64,000 nucleotides of DNA from Streptomyces durocortorensis (lineage in GTDB: Bacteria > Actinomycetota > Actinomycetes > Streptomycetales > Streptomycetaceae), in contig NZ_CP134500.1 in assembly GCF_031760065.1 (NCBI RefSeq), positions 6,262,001-6,326,000 of the forward strand. The letters are read 5' to 3'. A model generated the notes under the pieces. It was not told where the DNA came from, did not search any database, and worked only from the letters and a program-made list of their open reading frames with translations. Within the stretch, counting starts at the first letter, position 1; each line of letters opens with the position of its first letter. The translations under genes were made by a program, and so were the position numbers. Of the stretch, positions 49,242 to 58,050 are shown in pieces.

Positions 49242-50039
49242 TCAGCTCGCCTCGGCCGTCCGCTGGGCCGGAGGTCCCAGGTACGGGGCCAGCCAGGTGG
49301 GCACGCCGCCGAGGAGGCGGAACAGCCGCCCGGCCTCGGCGCGCAGCCGGGCCGCCTCCGGTTCCGGCTCCGCCCCCGCGAGGGAGATCAGGGCCGGGGC
49401 CGTACCGACCAGGAAGCCCAGCTCCTCGCGTATCCGCAGGGACTCCGCGAAGCCGTGCCGGGCCTCCGCCAGCTCGCCCTCCCGCAGGGCCAGGGCGGCC
49501 AGATGCCGCCAGGTGGAGGACAGCAGCAGCTCGTCGCCCTGGTTGGCCGCCCCGGCGTGCGCCCGGCGGAACGCGGCGCGCGCCGACTGCGGCGAGTCCG
49601 CGATGTTCTGGGCGATCAGCCCGCGCCGGAAGTCCAGCAGCGGCCGCGCGGGGGACGCGGGGGCCAGCAGGGCCGCCGACCGGCTGAGCGCCACGCTCGC
49701 CTCGTCGGCCCGGTCCCGTACCGCGAGGAGCGTCGAGGCGTACGCCAGGTGCCCCCGCTCGCAGGCGGCCGCACCGCGTTCGTCGTCGGTGCGGGCGATG
49801 GCCTCCGCCGTGCGCAGCGCGTCCTCGGCTTCGGTCCAGCCCTGTCCGGTGTACAGACACCGTTCGGTCAGCAGGGCGGTGCGCTGGAGCGCGGCCGCCG
49901 GGTCGGTCGCCGCATGCGGCTCCAGCAGGGCGGCCGCGTCCAGCCAGCAGGCGCGGGACCGCAGCCGCCATACCGCTGTCTGGAGCGGCGGATCGTCATC
50001 TGCTGTCGTTCCGGAACCAGACATGGCGGTATGCGCCAC
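49242..50039 (-). CDS. Tetratricopeptide-like helical protein
   Basis: A 265-residue protein made of helix pairs with TPR-like periodicity: AALLEPHAATDPAAALQRTA, AEDALRTAEAIARTDDER, and LALREGELAEARHGFAESLR. There is no signal peptide or enzyme motif. Proteins of this sort are scaffolds in regulatory complexes, but no partner is indicated by the neighbours, the lipoprotein (convergent) and PucR. GTG 50039 is preferred because GGGGAGGG lies five bases upstream; the downstream ATG 50024 would remove five residues. Confidence 0.7.
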   Translation of the reverse strand: MAHTAMSGSGTTADDDPPLQTAVWRLRSRACWLDAAALLEPHAATDPAAALQRTALLTERCLYTGQGWTEAEDALRTAEAIARTDDERGAAACERGHLAYASTLLAVRDRADEASVALSRSAALLAPASPARPLLDFRRGLIAQNIADSPQSARAAFRRAHAGAANQGDELLLSSTWRHLAALALREGELAEARHGFAESLRIREELGFLVGTAPALISLAGAEPEPEAARLRAEAGRLFRLLGGVPTWLAPYLGPPAQRTAEAS

Positions 50040-50206
50040 ATTGCCCTCCCCGAGCGCGCCATTGTGCTGTTGAGTGCTTGAGTACCGCCGCATCTCAGCA
50101 CGGATTGGCACGCCGGGCCAAGGGGTCCGGACAATGTCAGGTGAAAGAATTCACAATCGGCGGGAACTCGACGAAGGCCGGGAGGACCCCCACGCGGGCC
50201 GGAGGA

Positions 50207-51997
50207 TCAGCTCATGCGCAGGGCGAGGAAGAAGTCGAGCTTGTCCTCCAGGCGCGAAAGGTCACGCCCCGTCAACTGCTCGATACGCCCGACGCGGTAG
50301 CGCAGTGTGTTGACGTGGAGGTGCAGCCGGGCCGCGCAGCGGGTCCAGGACCCGTCGCAGTCCAGGAAGGCCTCCAGCGTCTCGATCAGCTCCGCGCGGT
50401 GGCGCCGGTCGTAGTCGCGCAGCGGGTCCAGCAGCCGGGCGGTGAAGGCGCGCCGGACGTCGTCGGGGACGAACGGCAGCAGCAGCACGTGCGAGGCCAG
50501 CTCGTGGTGACCGGCCGCGCAGACCCGCCCCGGACGGGCCGCGGCCACCCGGCGGGCGTGCCGGGCCTCCTCCAGCGCGCCGCGCAGCCCTTCGGCGGAA
50601 TGCACAGCCGCGCTGACACCCAGTGTCAGCCGGCCGTCGTCGGCGAGCCCGGCCGAGAGCGGTTCGCGGACGGCGGCCAGCAGGGCGTCGGCGTGCAGCG
50701 CGGGGTCCCCGTCGGCCGTCTCGGCGTCCTCGTCGGACTCCGCGCCGAGGCCCTGCGCCGCCTCCTCCCCGGCCTCCGGCAGGGGGGCGGTCAGGGCAGG
50801 CAGCGGGACGAGGGCGATGGCTTCCTCGCCCGTGTGGGCGACGGCGATCCGGTCGGCGGAGTCGGGGCCGCTGACCGCCGGGTCGACGAGGATCTCCTCC
50901 AGCAGCGCCTGGGCCACCGGGCCGCTCGCGATCTCCCCGGCCGCGGGAGCCGTGGAGCCCGCGATGACCGCCGAGCCCTGGGCGGAGGCCGCCCCCGGGG
51001 CGGTCCAGTCGACCCGGGCCACCACGACCTGCCACTGCGGGGCCACCCCCAGCCCGGGCAGCAGGACCGGTGCGGCGACCCGCAGCCTGGCGGCGATCTC
51101 GGCCGGTGCGGCGCCCGTCTGGACCAGCTCCAGGACCTCCTGGGCGAGCCTGCGGCGTACCGTACGGGCCGCGTCGCGGCGGTCGCGTTCGACCGCGATC
51201 AGCTGGGTGACGCCCTGGAGCAGGTCGAGCCGGGGCGCCGGCCAGTCCGACGCGTCCGCCTCGACGGCCAGCAGCCAGTCCGAGAGCACCGACTCGCGTA
51301 CGTCGCGGGCGGCCGGGACCGCGCCCCGGCCGGTGTTGCGGATCGGGAAGAGCGAGTACGTCGTACCGGCGACGGACGCCCGGTGCGGGCCCCGGCGGCC
51401 GGTGCGGGTGGCCGCCAGATGGTGCCCGGCCAGGGTCGCGCCCAGCGGTCCGGGCAGCGGTTCGCCCGCGCCGGCGATCTGCCGGCCGGTGGGGGACAGC
51501 ACCCAGGCCCGCAGGTCCAGGTCGGAGGTGAGCAGATCCAGGACGACCTCGGGGCCGCCGCCCGCCGGGCCCGCGGTCATCAGCCTGCGGTGCCGGTCCA
51601 CCACGGCCGCCAGATCGCCCGCCCGTTCGCCGGAGACCTGGCGCACGACATGCTCGGTGATGGTTGCAAAGGCCACGGTCTCGTGCACGGCGAAGAGTGG
51701 GAGGCGGTGGTGCAGACACGCCTCGACCAGGTCGGCGGGGATGTCGCCGAGCTCCGCTTCACCGGCCGCGAGACCGGCCACCCCGGCGCCCGCCAGGATG
51801 CGGATGAACGGCTCGGAGTCCGCCGCGTCCCGGCGCCAGGCGAGGCCCGTCAGCACGAGCTCGCCGCCGGAGAGGTAGCGGCTTGGGTCGCGCAGGTCGG
51901 TGGTCATGACGCCCCGGACCGTGCGGTCCAGCTCGTCCTCGCCGCCGAGCAGCCGCAGGCCCAGCGCGTCGGTCTCCAGCAGTGCGCGCAGCCGCAT
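50207..51997 (-). CDS. pucR: PucR-family transcriptional regulator of purine catabolism
   Basis: A 596-residue regulator with an N-terminal PucR sensor domain (LLETDALGLRLLGGEDELDR, VRGVMTTDLRDPSRYLSGGE) and a C-terminal PucR-type HTH (HRAELIETLEAFLDCDGSW, then CAARLHLHVNTLRYRVGRIEQ). PucR proteins control purine and ureide breakdown. It is divergent from xdhB-xdhA-type genes, so control of xanthine dehydrogenase is very likely. ATG 51997 begins the conserved MRLRALLE; an in-frame start further upstream would add 30 unlikely residues. Confidence 0.9.
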   Translation of the reverse strand: MRLRALLETDALGLRLLGGEDELDRTVRGVMTTDLRDPSRYLSGGELVLTGLAWRRDAADSEPFIRILAGAGVAGLAAGEAELGDIPADLVEACLHHRLPLFAVHETVAFATITEHVVRQVSGERAGDLAAVVDRHRRLMTAGPAGGGPEVVLDLLTSDLDLRAWVLSPTGRQIAGAGEPLPGPLGATLAGHHLAATRTGRRGPHRASVAGTTYSLFPIRNTGRGAVPAARDVRESVLSDWLLAVEADASDWPAPRLDLLQGVTQLIAVERDRRDAARTVRRRLAQEVLELVQTGAAPAEIAARLRVAAPVLLPGLGVAPQWQVVVARVDWTAPGAASAQGSAVIAGSTAPAAGEIASGPVAQALLEEILVDPAVSGPDSADRIAVAHTGEEAIALVPLPALTAPLPEAGEEAAQGLGAESDEDAETADGDPALHADALLAAVREPLSAGLADDGRLTLGVSAAVHSAEGLRGALEEARHARRVAAARPGRVCAAGHHELASHVLLLPFVPDDVRRAFTARLLDPLRDYDRRHRAELIETLEAFLDCDGSWTRCAARLHLHVNTLRYRVGRIEQLTGRDLSRLEDKLDFFLALRMS

Positions 51998-52322
51998 CTC
52001 GTCGCCGCCGATCTTTTCCGTAGGGGAGGAGCAGGTGGATGAAGGGGTTCGTGGGTGGGGGAGCGCTGAGGTCGGGGGGTATCTGTGAATTGCGGTGAGG
52101 TTACTGATCTCCGCCATTCGTTCGAATCTACAAGACAAGGGCGGAGACCAGCCAACTCCTTCAGTGTTTCGGTGACTGCACCGGTCGGAGCTGGGCTTGT
52201 GTACTGGGCCACACAGAACATGAACGCCACGTGAACGAGCCAGACAAGCCAGAACGAGCCAGTCGAGGGCCGGCCGTCCCCAGCCCCAGCGAACGACCCG
52301 ATTGAGAAGAAGAGAGCCACTC
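51998..52322. promoter_or_regulatory. Divergent control region between pucR and the xanthine dehydrogenase operon
   Basis: A 325-base gap. It contains a direct repeat GAACGAGCCAG at 52233-52243 and 52252-52262 (19-base period), and a TTCGTTCGAA patch near 52120. These are candidate PucR or RNA polymerase sites, but no standard promoter pair is convincing. The AAGAGAG ribosome site of the operon is at the right end. No gene is seen. Confidence 0.35.
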
Positions 52323-53213
52323 ATGGACTTCCTTCGCCCCGCCAGCTGGGAGGAGGCGCTCGCCGCCAAGGCCGAGCACCCCACGGCCGTGCCCATCGCG
52401 GGCGGCACCGATGTGATGGTCGAGATCAACTTCGACCACCGGCGGCCCGAGTACCTCCTGGACCTGAACCGCATCGGTGAGCTGTCCGAGTGGGAGGTGG
52501 GCCAGGAGAGCGTGCGGCTCGGCGCCTCCGTGCCGTACAGCAGCATCATGGACCACCTGCGGGCCGAGCTGCCCGGCCTGGCGCTGGCCTCGCACACCGT
52601 CGCCTCGCCGCAGATCCGCAACCGCGGCGGCGTCGGGGGCAACCTCGGCACCGCCTCGCCGGCGGGTGACGCCCACCCGGCGCTGCTCGCCGCGGGCGCC
52701 GAGGTCGAGGCCGAATCCGTACGCGGAATCCGGCTGATTCCTATCGACGCTTTCTACACAGGCGTCAAGCGCAACGCCCTGGAGCCGGACGAGCTGATCC
52801 GGGCCGTGCACATCAAGAAGGCCGACGGGCCGCAGCAGTACTCCAAGGTCGGCACCCGTAACGCGATGGTCATCGCCGTCTGCGCCTTCGGCCTCGCGCT
52901 GCACCCCGAGACCCGCACCGTGCGCACAGGCATCGGCTCCGCCGCCCCGACGCCCATCCGGGCCAAGGAGGCCGAGAGCTTCCTGAACGCCGCGCTCGAA
53001 GAGGGCGGGTTCTGGGAGAGCGGCAAGATCATCACCCCCGCGATCGCCAAGCAGTTCGCCGCTCTCGCATCCGGCGCCTGCAACCCGATCGACGACGTAC
53101 GCGGCACGGCGAAGTACCGCAGGCACGCGGTCGGCATCATGGCGCGCCGCACGCTCGGCTGGACCTGGGAGCAGTACCGCGGCGCGGGCCGCACGCTGGA
53201 AGGAGCTGCGTAA
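52323..53213 (+). CDS. Xanthine dehydrogenase family FAD-binding subunit
   Basis: A 296-residue FAD subunit (CoxM/XdhB type). FAD contacts are visible as VPIAGGTDVMVEINF near residue 30 and ASPQIRNRGGVGGNLGTASPAGD near 100-120. The C-terminal CO_deh_flav_C part (KVGTRNAMVIAV) follows. It passes electrons from the 2Fe-2S subunit to its acceptor. Gene order FAD, FeS, molybdenum subunit, then a purine permease and divergent pucR, makes xanthine/hypoxanthine oxidation the likely job rather than CO. The next gene starts two bases after its stop. Confidence 0.9.
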   Translation: MDFLRPASWEEALAAKAEHPTAVPIAGGTDVMVEINFDHRRPEYLLDLNRIGELSEWEVGQESVRLGASVPYSSIMDHLRAELPGLALASHTVASPQIRNRGGVGGNLGTASPAGDAHPALLAAGAEVEAESVRGIRLIPIDAFYTGVKRNALEPDELIRAVHIKKADGPQQYSKVGTRNAMVIAVCAFGLALHPETRTVRTGIGSAAPTPIRAKEAESFLNAALEEGGFWESGKIITPAIAKQFAALASGACNPIDDVRGTAKYRRHAVGIMARRTLGWTWEQYRGAGRTLEGAA

Positions 53214-53215
53214 CC

Positions 53216-53815
53216 ATGCGAGTCAATTTCACGGTCAACGGCCGTCAGCAGGAAGCCGACGACGTGTGGGAGGGCGAGTCCCTCCTGTACGTCCTGCGTG
53301 AGCGCATGGGCCTGCCCGGCTCCAAGAACGCCTGCGAGCAGGGGGAGTGCGGCTCCTGCACGGTCCGCCTGGACGGCGTCCCCGTGTGTTCCTGTCTGGT
53401 CGCCGCCGGTCAGGTCGAGGGCCGCGAGGTCGTCACCGTCGAGGGCCTGGCCGACTACGCCAAGCACCGCGAGGACGCCCACCCGGGCGGCGGCTGCGCC
53501 TCCGGCGCGTGCGGCACCACCCTGGACGCCGCCAAGCGCTGGCAGGCCCGGCCCGCCGACGGCCAGACGGGCGAGGCCGCCCCGCTCTCCCCGATCCAGC
53601 AGGCGTTCATCGATGCCGGAGCCGTCCAGTGCGGCTTCTGCACCCCCGGCCTCCTCGTCGCCGCCGACGAGCTGCTGGAGAACACCCCCTCGCCGTCCGA
53701 CCAGGACATCCGTGAGGCGCTCTCCGGCAACCTGTGCCGCTGCACCGGCTACGAGAAGATCCTCGACGCGGTCCGCCTCGCGGCCGCCCGTCAGGAAGAG
53801 GCGGTCCAGTCATGA
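53216..53815 (+). CDS. Xanthine dehydrogenase family (2Fe-2S) subunit
   Basis: A 199-residue iron-sulfur protein. The plant-ferredoxin cluster cysteines are CEQGECGSCTV near 40-50. The second, all-helical cluster domain has CGFCTPG and CRCTGYEKI. Between them is an extra linker of about 40 residues (HREDAHPGGGCASGACG) that is longer than in typical CoxS-type subunits and contains two additional cysteines. It links the molybdenum and FAD subunits. Its stop overlaps the large-subunit ATG (ATGA). Confidence 0.9.
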   Translation: MRVNFTVNGRQQEADDVWEGESLLYVLRERMGLPGSKNACEQGECGSCTVRLDGVPVCSCLVAAGQVEGREVVTVEGLADYAKHREDAHPGGGCASGACGTTLDAAKRWQARPADGQTGEAAPLSPIQQAFIDAGAVQCGFCTPGLLVAADELLENTPSPSDQDIREALSGNLCRCTGYEKILDAVRLAAARQEEAVQS

Positions 53816-56229
53816 CCACGTCCCCGAAGGCCCAGACCGTACCGGCGGGCACCCCCACCGAGATCACCCAGGGTTCGCCCACCAAGGGCGGCATCGGCGA
53901 GTCCACGCTCCGCCCCGACGGCACCCTGAAGGTCACCGGAGAGTTCGCGTACTCCTCCGACATGTGGCACGAGGACATGCTGTGGGGCCAGACGCTGCGC
54001 TCCACCGTCGCGCACGCGGAGATCGTCTCCATCGACACCTCCGAGGCGCTGGCGACGTCCGGCGTCTACGCGGTGCTGACCTACGACGACCTCCCGGCCG
54101 AGATGAAGAACTACGGCCTGGAGATCCAGGACACCCCGGTTCTCGCCCACGGCAAGGTCCGCCACCACGGTGAGCCGGTCGCCATCGTGGCCGCCGACCA
54201 CCCGGAGACCGCGCGCCGCGCCGCCGCGAAGATCAAGATCGAGTACCGGGAACTGCCCGTCGTCACCGACGAGGCCTCCGCGCTCGCCGACGACGCGCCG
54301 CTGGTCCACGAGGGCCGCACGGACGAGTACATCAAGTACGTCCCGCACGCGAACGTCGTGCACAACCAGCCGATCATCCGCGGCGACGCGGAGAAGGCCG
54401 CCGAGCGGGCCGACGTCATCGTCAAGGGCGAGTACACCTTCGGCATGCAGGACCAGGCCTTCCTCGGCCCCGAGTCCGGCCTCGCCGTGCCCTCCGAGGA
54501 CGGCGGCGTCGAGCTGTACGTCGCCACCCAGTGGCTGCACTCGGACCTCGAACAGATCGCCCCGGTCCTCGGCCTCCCCGAGGAGAAGGTCCGTATGACG
54601 CTCTCCGGCGTCGGCGGCGCCTTCGGCGGTCGCGAGGACATCTCGATGCAGATCCACGCCTGCCTGCTGGCGCTCCGCACCGGCAAGCCCGTCAAGATCG
54701 TCTACAACCGGTTCGAGTCCTTCTTCGGCCACGTCCACCGGCACCCGGCGAAGCTCTACTACGAGCACGGCGCCACCAAGGACGGCAAGCTCACGCACAT
54801 GAAGTGCAGGATCGTGCTGGACGGCGGCGCCTACGCCTCCGCCTCCCCGGCGGTCGTCGGCAACGCCTCCTCGCTCTCGGTCGGCCCGTACAGGATCGAG
54901 GACGTCGAGATCGAGGCGGTCGCCCTCTACACCAACAACCCGCCCTGCGGCGCGATGCGCGGCTTCGGCGCGGTCCAGGCCTGCTTCGCCTACGAGGCGC
55001 AGATGGACAAGCTCGCCGCGAAGCTGGACATGGACCCGGTCGAGTTCCGGCAGCTCAACGCCATGGAGCAGGGCACCCTGCTGCCCACCGGACAAGCCTG
55101 TGACTCGCCGGCCCCGGTCGCCGAGCTGCTGCGCCTGGTCAAGGCCCGGCCGCTGCCGCCCGAGCAGGAGTGGCTGACGGCGGGCAGCGAAGGCACCGCC
55201 GTCGATGTCCGCTCGCTGCCCGGCGGGCTCTCCAACACCACGCACGGCGAAGGCGTCGTCCGAGGCGTCGGCTACGCGGTGGGCCTGAAGAACGTCGGCT
55301 TCTCCGAGGGCTTCGACGACTACTCCACCGCCCGCGTGCGGATGGAGGTCATCAACGGCGAGCCGGTCGCGACCGTGCACACCGCGATGGCCGAGGTCGG
55401 ACAGGGCGGCGTCACCGTGCACGCCCAGATCGCCCGTACCGAACTCGGCGTCAACCAGGTCACCATCCACCCCGCCGACACTCAGGTCGGCTCCGCCGGA
55501 TCGACCTCCGCCTCCCGCCAGACGTACGTCACCGGCGGCGCGGTCAAGAACTCCTGCGAGGCCGTCCGGGAACAGGTCCTGGAGATCGGCCGCCGCAAGT
55601 TCGGCACCTACCACCCGGCCTGGGCCACCGCCGAACTCCTCCTGGAGGGCGGCAAGGTCATCACCGACGGCGGTGAAGTGCTCGCCGACCTGGCCGACGT
55701 GCTGGAGGACGAGGCGATCGACATCGAGCTGGAGTGGCGCCACCGGCCCACCGTGGCGTTCGACAAGCGCACCGGACAGGGCAACGGCCACGTCCAGTAC
55801 TCCTTCGCCGCGCACCGCGCCGTCGTCGAGGTCGACACCGAACTCGGCCTGGTCAAGGTCATCGAACTGGCTTGCGCCCAGGACGTCGGCAAGGCGCTCA
55901 ACCCGCTCTCCGTCCTCGGCCAGATCCAGGGCGGCACGCTCCAGGGCATGGGCGTCGCCGTCATGGAGGAGATCATCGTCGACCCGAAGACCGCGAAGGT
56001 GCGCAACCCCTCCTTCACGGACTACCTCCTCCCCACGATCCTCGACACGCCGACGATCCCGGTCGACGTGCTCGAACTCGCCGACGAGCACGCCCCGTAC
56101 GGGCTGCGCGGCATCGGCGAGGCCCCCACCCTGTCGTCCACCCCGGCCGTCCTCGCGGCGATCCGGAACGCGACCGGGCTTGAGCTCAACAGGACACCGG
56201 TACGCCCCGAGCACCTCACCGGCACCTGA
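53812..56229 (+). CDS. Xanthine dehydrogenase family molybdenum-binding subunit
   Basis: An 805-residue catalytic subunit. It shows the molybdopterin-binding signatures of the xanthine oxidase group: GVGGAFGGRED near residue 265, GAMRGFGAVQACFAYE near 380, TAMAEVGQGGVTVH near 525, and ALNPLSVLGQIQGG near 690. The conserved Glu that starts hydroxylation lies in RGIGEAPTLS near the end. It oxidises hypoxanthine and xanthine to uric acid. The active-site Arg region GAMRGFG matches purine oxidisers better than CO dehydrogenases (which have a VAYRCSFR loop). Starts at ATG 53812, coupled to the upstream gene. Confidence 0.9.
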   Translation: MTTSPKAQTVPAGTPTEITQGSPTKGGIGESTLRPDGTLKVTGEFAYSSDMWHEDMLWGQTLRSTVAHAEIVSIDTSEALATSGVYAVLTYDDLPAEMKNYGLEIQDTPVLAHGKVRHHGEPVAIVAADHPETARRAAAKIKIEYRELPVVTDEASALADDAPLVHEGRTDEYIKYVPHANVVHNQPIIRGDAEKAAERADVIVKGEYTFGMQDQAFLGPESGLAVPSEDGGVELYVATQWLHSDLEQIAPVLGLPEEKVRMTLSGVGGAFGGREDISMQIHACLLALRTGKPVKIVYNRFESFFGHVHRHPAKLYYEHGATKDGKLTHMKCRIVLDGGAYASASPAVVGNASSLSVGPYRIEDVEIEAVALYTNNPPCGAMRGFGAVQACFAYEAQMDKLAAKLDMDPVEFRQLNAMEQGTLLPTGQACDSPAPVAELLRLVKARPLPPEQEWLTAGSEGTAVDVRSLPGGLSNTTHGEGVVRGVGYAVGLKNVGFSEGFDDYSTARVRMEVINGEPVATVHTAMAEVGQGGVTVHAQIARTELGVNQVTIHPADTQVGSAGSTSASRQTYVTGGAVKNSCEAVREQVLEIGRRKFGTYHPAWATAELLLEGGKVITDGGEVLADLADVLEDEAIDIELEWRHRPTVAFDKRTGQGNGHVQYSFAAHRAVVEVDTELGLVKVIELACAQDVGKALNPLSVLGQIQGGTLQGMGVAVMEEIIVDPKTAKVRNPSFTDYLLPTILDTPTIPVDVLELADEHAPYGLRGIGEAPTLSSTPAVLAAIRNATGLELNRTPVRPEHLTGT

Positions 56230-56233
56230 GAGC

Positions 56234-56269
56234 CTGCCGGGTGATCTCCCACCGGTCGTCACCCGGCAG
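56234..56269 (+). terminator. Terminator after the xanthine dehydrogenase large subunit
   Basis: A perfect 11-base stem (CTGCCGGGTGA with TCACCCGGCAG), starting five bases after the stop and followed by TTTCT. The same arms occur at 62453-62483. The remaining part of the 328-base gap to 56557 shows only short C-rich runs and GGGAGTC, the ribosome site of the permease; no promoter is evident. Confidence 0.75.
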
Positions 56270-56557
56270 TTTCTGAGCGGTCCCCCCGACTCTCCGGGCG
56301 GTGTGCTGAGCCGAGAACGTCACACTTTTCCGCATCCCGCACCGCCCGGAGACACCAAGCACCGCACCGCTCGCGGTTCTTCGCCGTGCTCCCCGCACGG
56401 CAGCGCCTCACGGACACCCGTGCCTCCGGCACATCCGTATCTGCTTCAACAGTTCGTCCCGGCCGTCCCCGGGTCGTGCAGCCGACGCAGTCATCCCAAA
56501 TCCCGCATTCAGGAATCTCCACGCGGGTGCCCCTGTGAACCTTGGGAGTCAGGCATC

Positions 56558-58015
56558 ATGACCCAGCAGTCAGTGGAACCGAAGACCAGCGCGGAGGCCG
56601 CGGGCCCCGGCTCGCGCGTCCCCGCCGGAAGATCATGGCTCGACCGTTACTTCCACATATCCGAACGAGGCTCCACGGTCGCGCGCGAAGTGCGCGGCGG
56701 CGTCACGACCTTCATGGCCATGGCGTACATTCTCCTCCTCAACCCGCTGATCCTCGGCGGGGAGGACGTCAACGAAGACCTCCTCAGCCAGAGCGGCCTG
56801 ATCACCGCGACCGCCTTCGCGGCGGCCGCGACGACCCTGCTCATGGGCTTCGTCGGCAAGGTGCCCCTGGCGCTCGCCGCCGGACTCAGCGTCTCCGGTG
56901 TGCTCGCCTCGCAGGTCGCGCCCAGCATGACCTGGCCGCAGGCCATGGGCATGTGTGTGATCTACGGTGTGGTGATCTGTCTCCTGGTGGTCACCGGCCT
57001 CCGCGAGATGATCATGAACGCGATCCCGCTCGCGCTCAAACACGGCATCACGATGGGCATCGGGCTCTTCATCGCCCTCATCGGCCTCTACAAGGCGGGC
57101 TTCGTCCACAAGGGCGAGGCGACCCCCGTCTCCCTCGGCCCGGCCGGGGAACTGGCCGGCTGGCCCGTTCTGATCTTCTGCGTGACGCTCCTGCTCATCT
57201 TCATGCTCCAGGCGCGCAACATCCCCGGCGCGATCCTGATCGGCATCATCGTCGGCACCATTGTCGCCATCGCCGTCAACGCGATCGTCGACATCGACGG
57301 CAAGGCCTGGAGCAGCGGCCCGCCCGCCCTGGAGGGCAGCGCGGTCGCCATGCCCGACTTCTCGCTCTTCGGGAACGTCGAGTTCGGCGGCTGGGGCGAC
57401 GTCGGCGTGATGACCGTCGGCATGATCGTCTTCACCCTGGTGCTGGCGGGCTTCTTCGACGCGATGGCCACCATCATCGGCGTCGGCACCGAGGCCAAGC
57501 TCGCCGACGAGAAGGGCCGTATGCCGGGCCTGTCCAAGGCGCTGTTCGTCGACGGCGCGGGCGGTGTCATCGGCGGTGTCGCCTCCGGCTCCGGCCAGAC
57601 GGTCTTCGTCGAGTCGGCCACCGGCGTCGGCGAGGGGGCCCGGACCGGGTTCGCGTCGGTCGTCACCGGCCTGTTCTTCGCCGCATGCCTCTTCTTCACC
57701 CCGCTCACCGCGATCGTCCCGACCGAGGTGGCCTCCGCCGCCCTCGTCGTCATCGGCGCGATGATGATGCAGAACGCCCGGCACGTGGACTGGAGCGACC
57801 GCTCGGTCGCCATCCCGGTCTTCCTGACCGTGGTCCTGATGCCCTTCACCTACACCATCACCACCGGTGTCGCCGCGGGTGTCATCTCGTACACCGCCAT
57901 CAAGGTCGCCCAGGGCCGGGCCCGAGAGATCGGGGCCTTCATGTGGGGGCTCACGGTGATCTTCATCGTCTTCTTCGCCCTCAACCCGATCGAGAGCTGG
58001 CTCGGCGTCCACTGA
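56558..58015 (+). CDS. NCS2 family purine permease (AzgA/PbuG-like)
   Basis: A 485-residue transporter with about 13 membrane segments. The N-terminus ERGSTVAREVRGGVTTFMAM and the motif GVASGSGQTVFVESATGVGEGARTG place it in the AzgA-like branch, which carries hypoxanthine, guanine or adenine by proton symport. The lone acidic residues in NPLILGGEDVNEDL and the VESATG motif are typical. As the gene next to xanthine dehydrogenase it probably imports purine bases. The start has GGGAGTCAGG upstream. Confidence 0.9.
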   Translation: MTQQSVEPKTSAEAAGPGSRVPAGRSWLDRYFHISERGSTVAREVRGGVTTFMAMAYILLLNPLILGGEDVNEDLLSQSGLITATAFAAAATTLLMGFVGKVPLALAAGLSVSGVLASQVAPSMTWPQAMGMCVIYGVVICLLVVTGLREMIMNAIPLALKHGITMGIGLFIALIGLYKAGFVHKGEATPVSLGPAGELAGWPVLIFCVTLLLIFMLQARNIPGAILIGIIVGTIVAIAVNAIVDIDGKAWSSGPPALEGSAVAMPDFSLFGNVEFGGWGDVGVMTVGMIVFTLVLAGFFDAMATIIGVGTEAKLADEKGRMPGLSKALFVDGAGGVIGGVASGSGQTVFVESATGVGEGARTGFASVVTGLFFAACLFFTPLTAIVPTEVASAALVVIGAMMMQNARHVDWSDRSVAIPVFLTVVLMPFTYTITTGVAAGVISYTAIKVAQGRAREIGAFMWGLTVIFIVFFALNPIESWLGVH

Positions 58016-58050
58016 CGCCCGACCTCCCTTCACGCCTGAGGAGACACGTG

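Noticed and set aside
48748..49971. Minus-strand open frame overlapping the lipoprotein and the TPR gene in another frame
   Set aside because: Gly/Arg-rich with no helix pattern; the alternative frame gives a proper TPR-like protein with a ribosome site.
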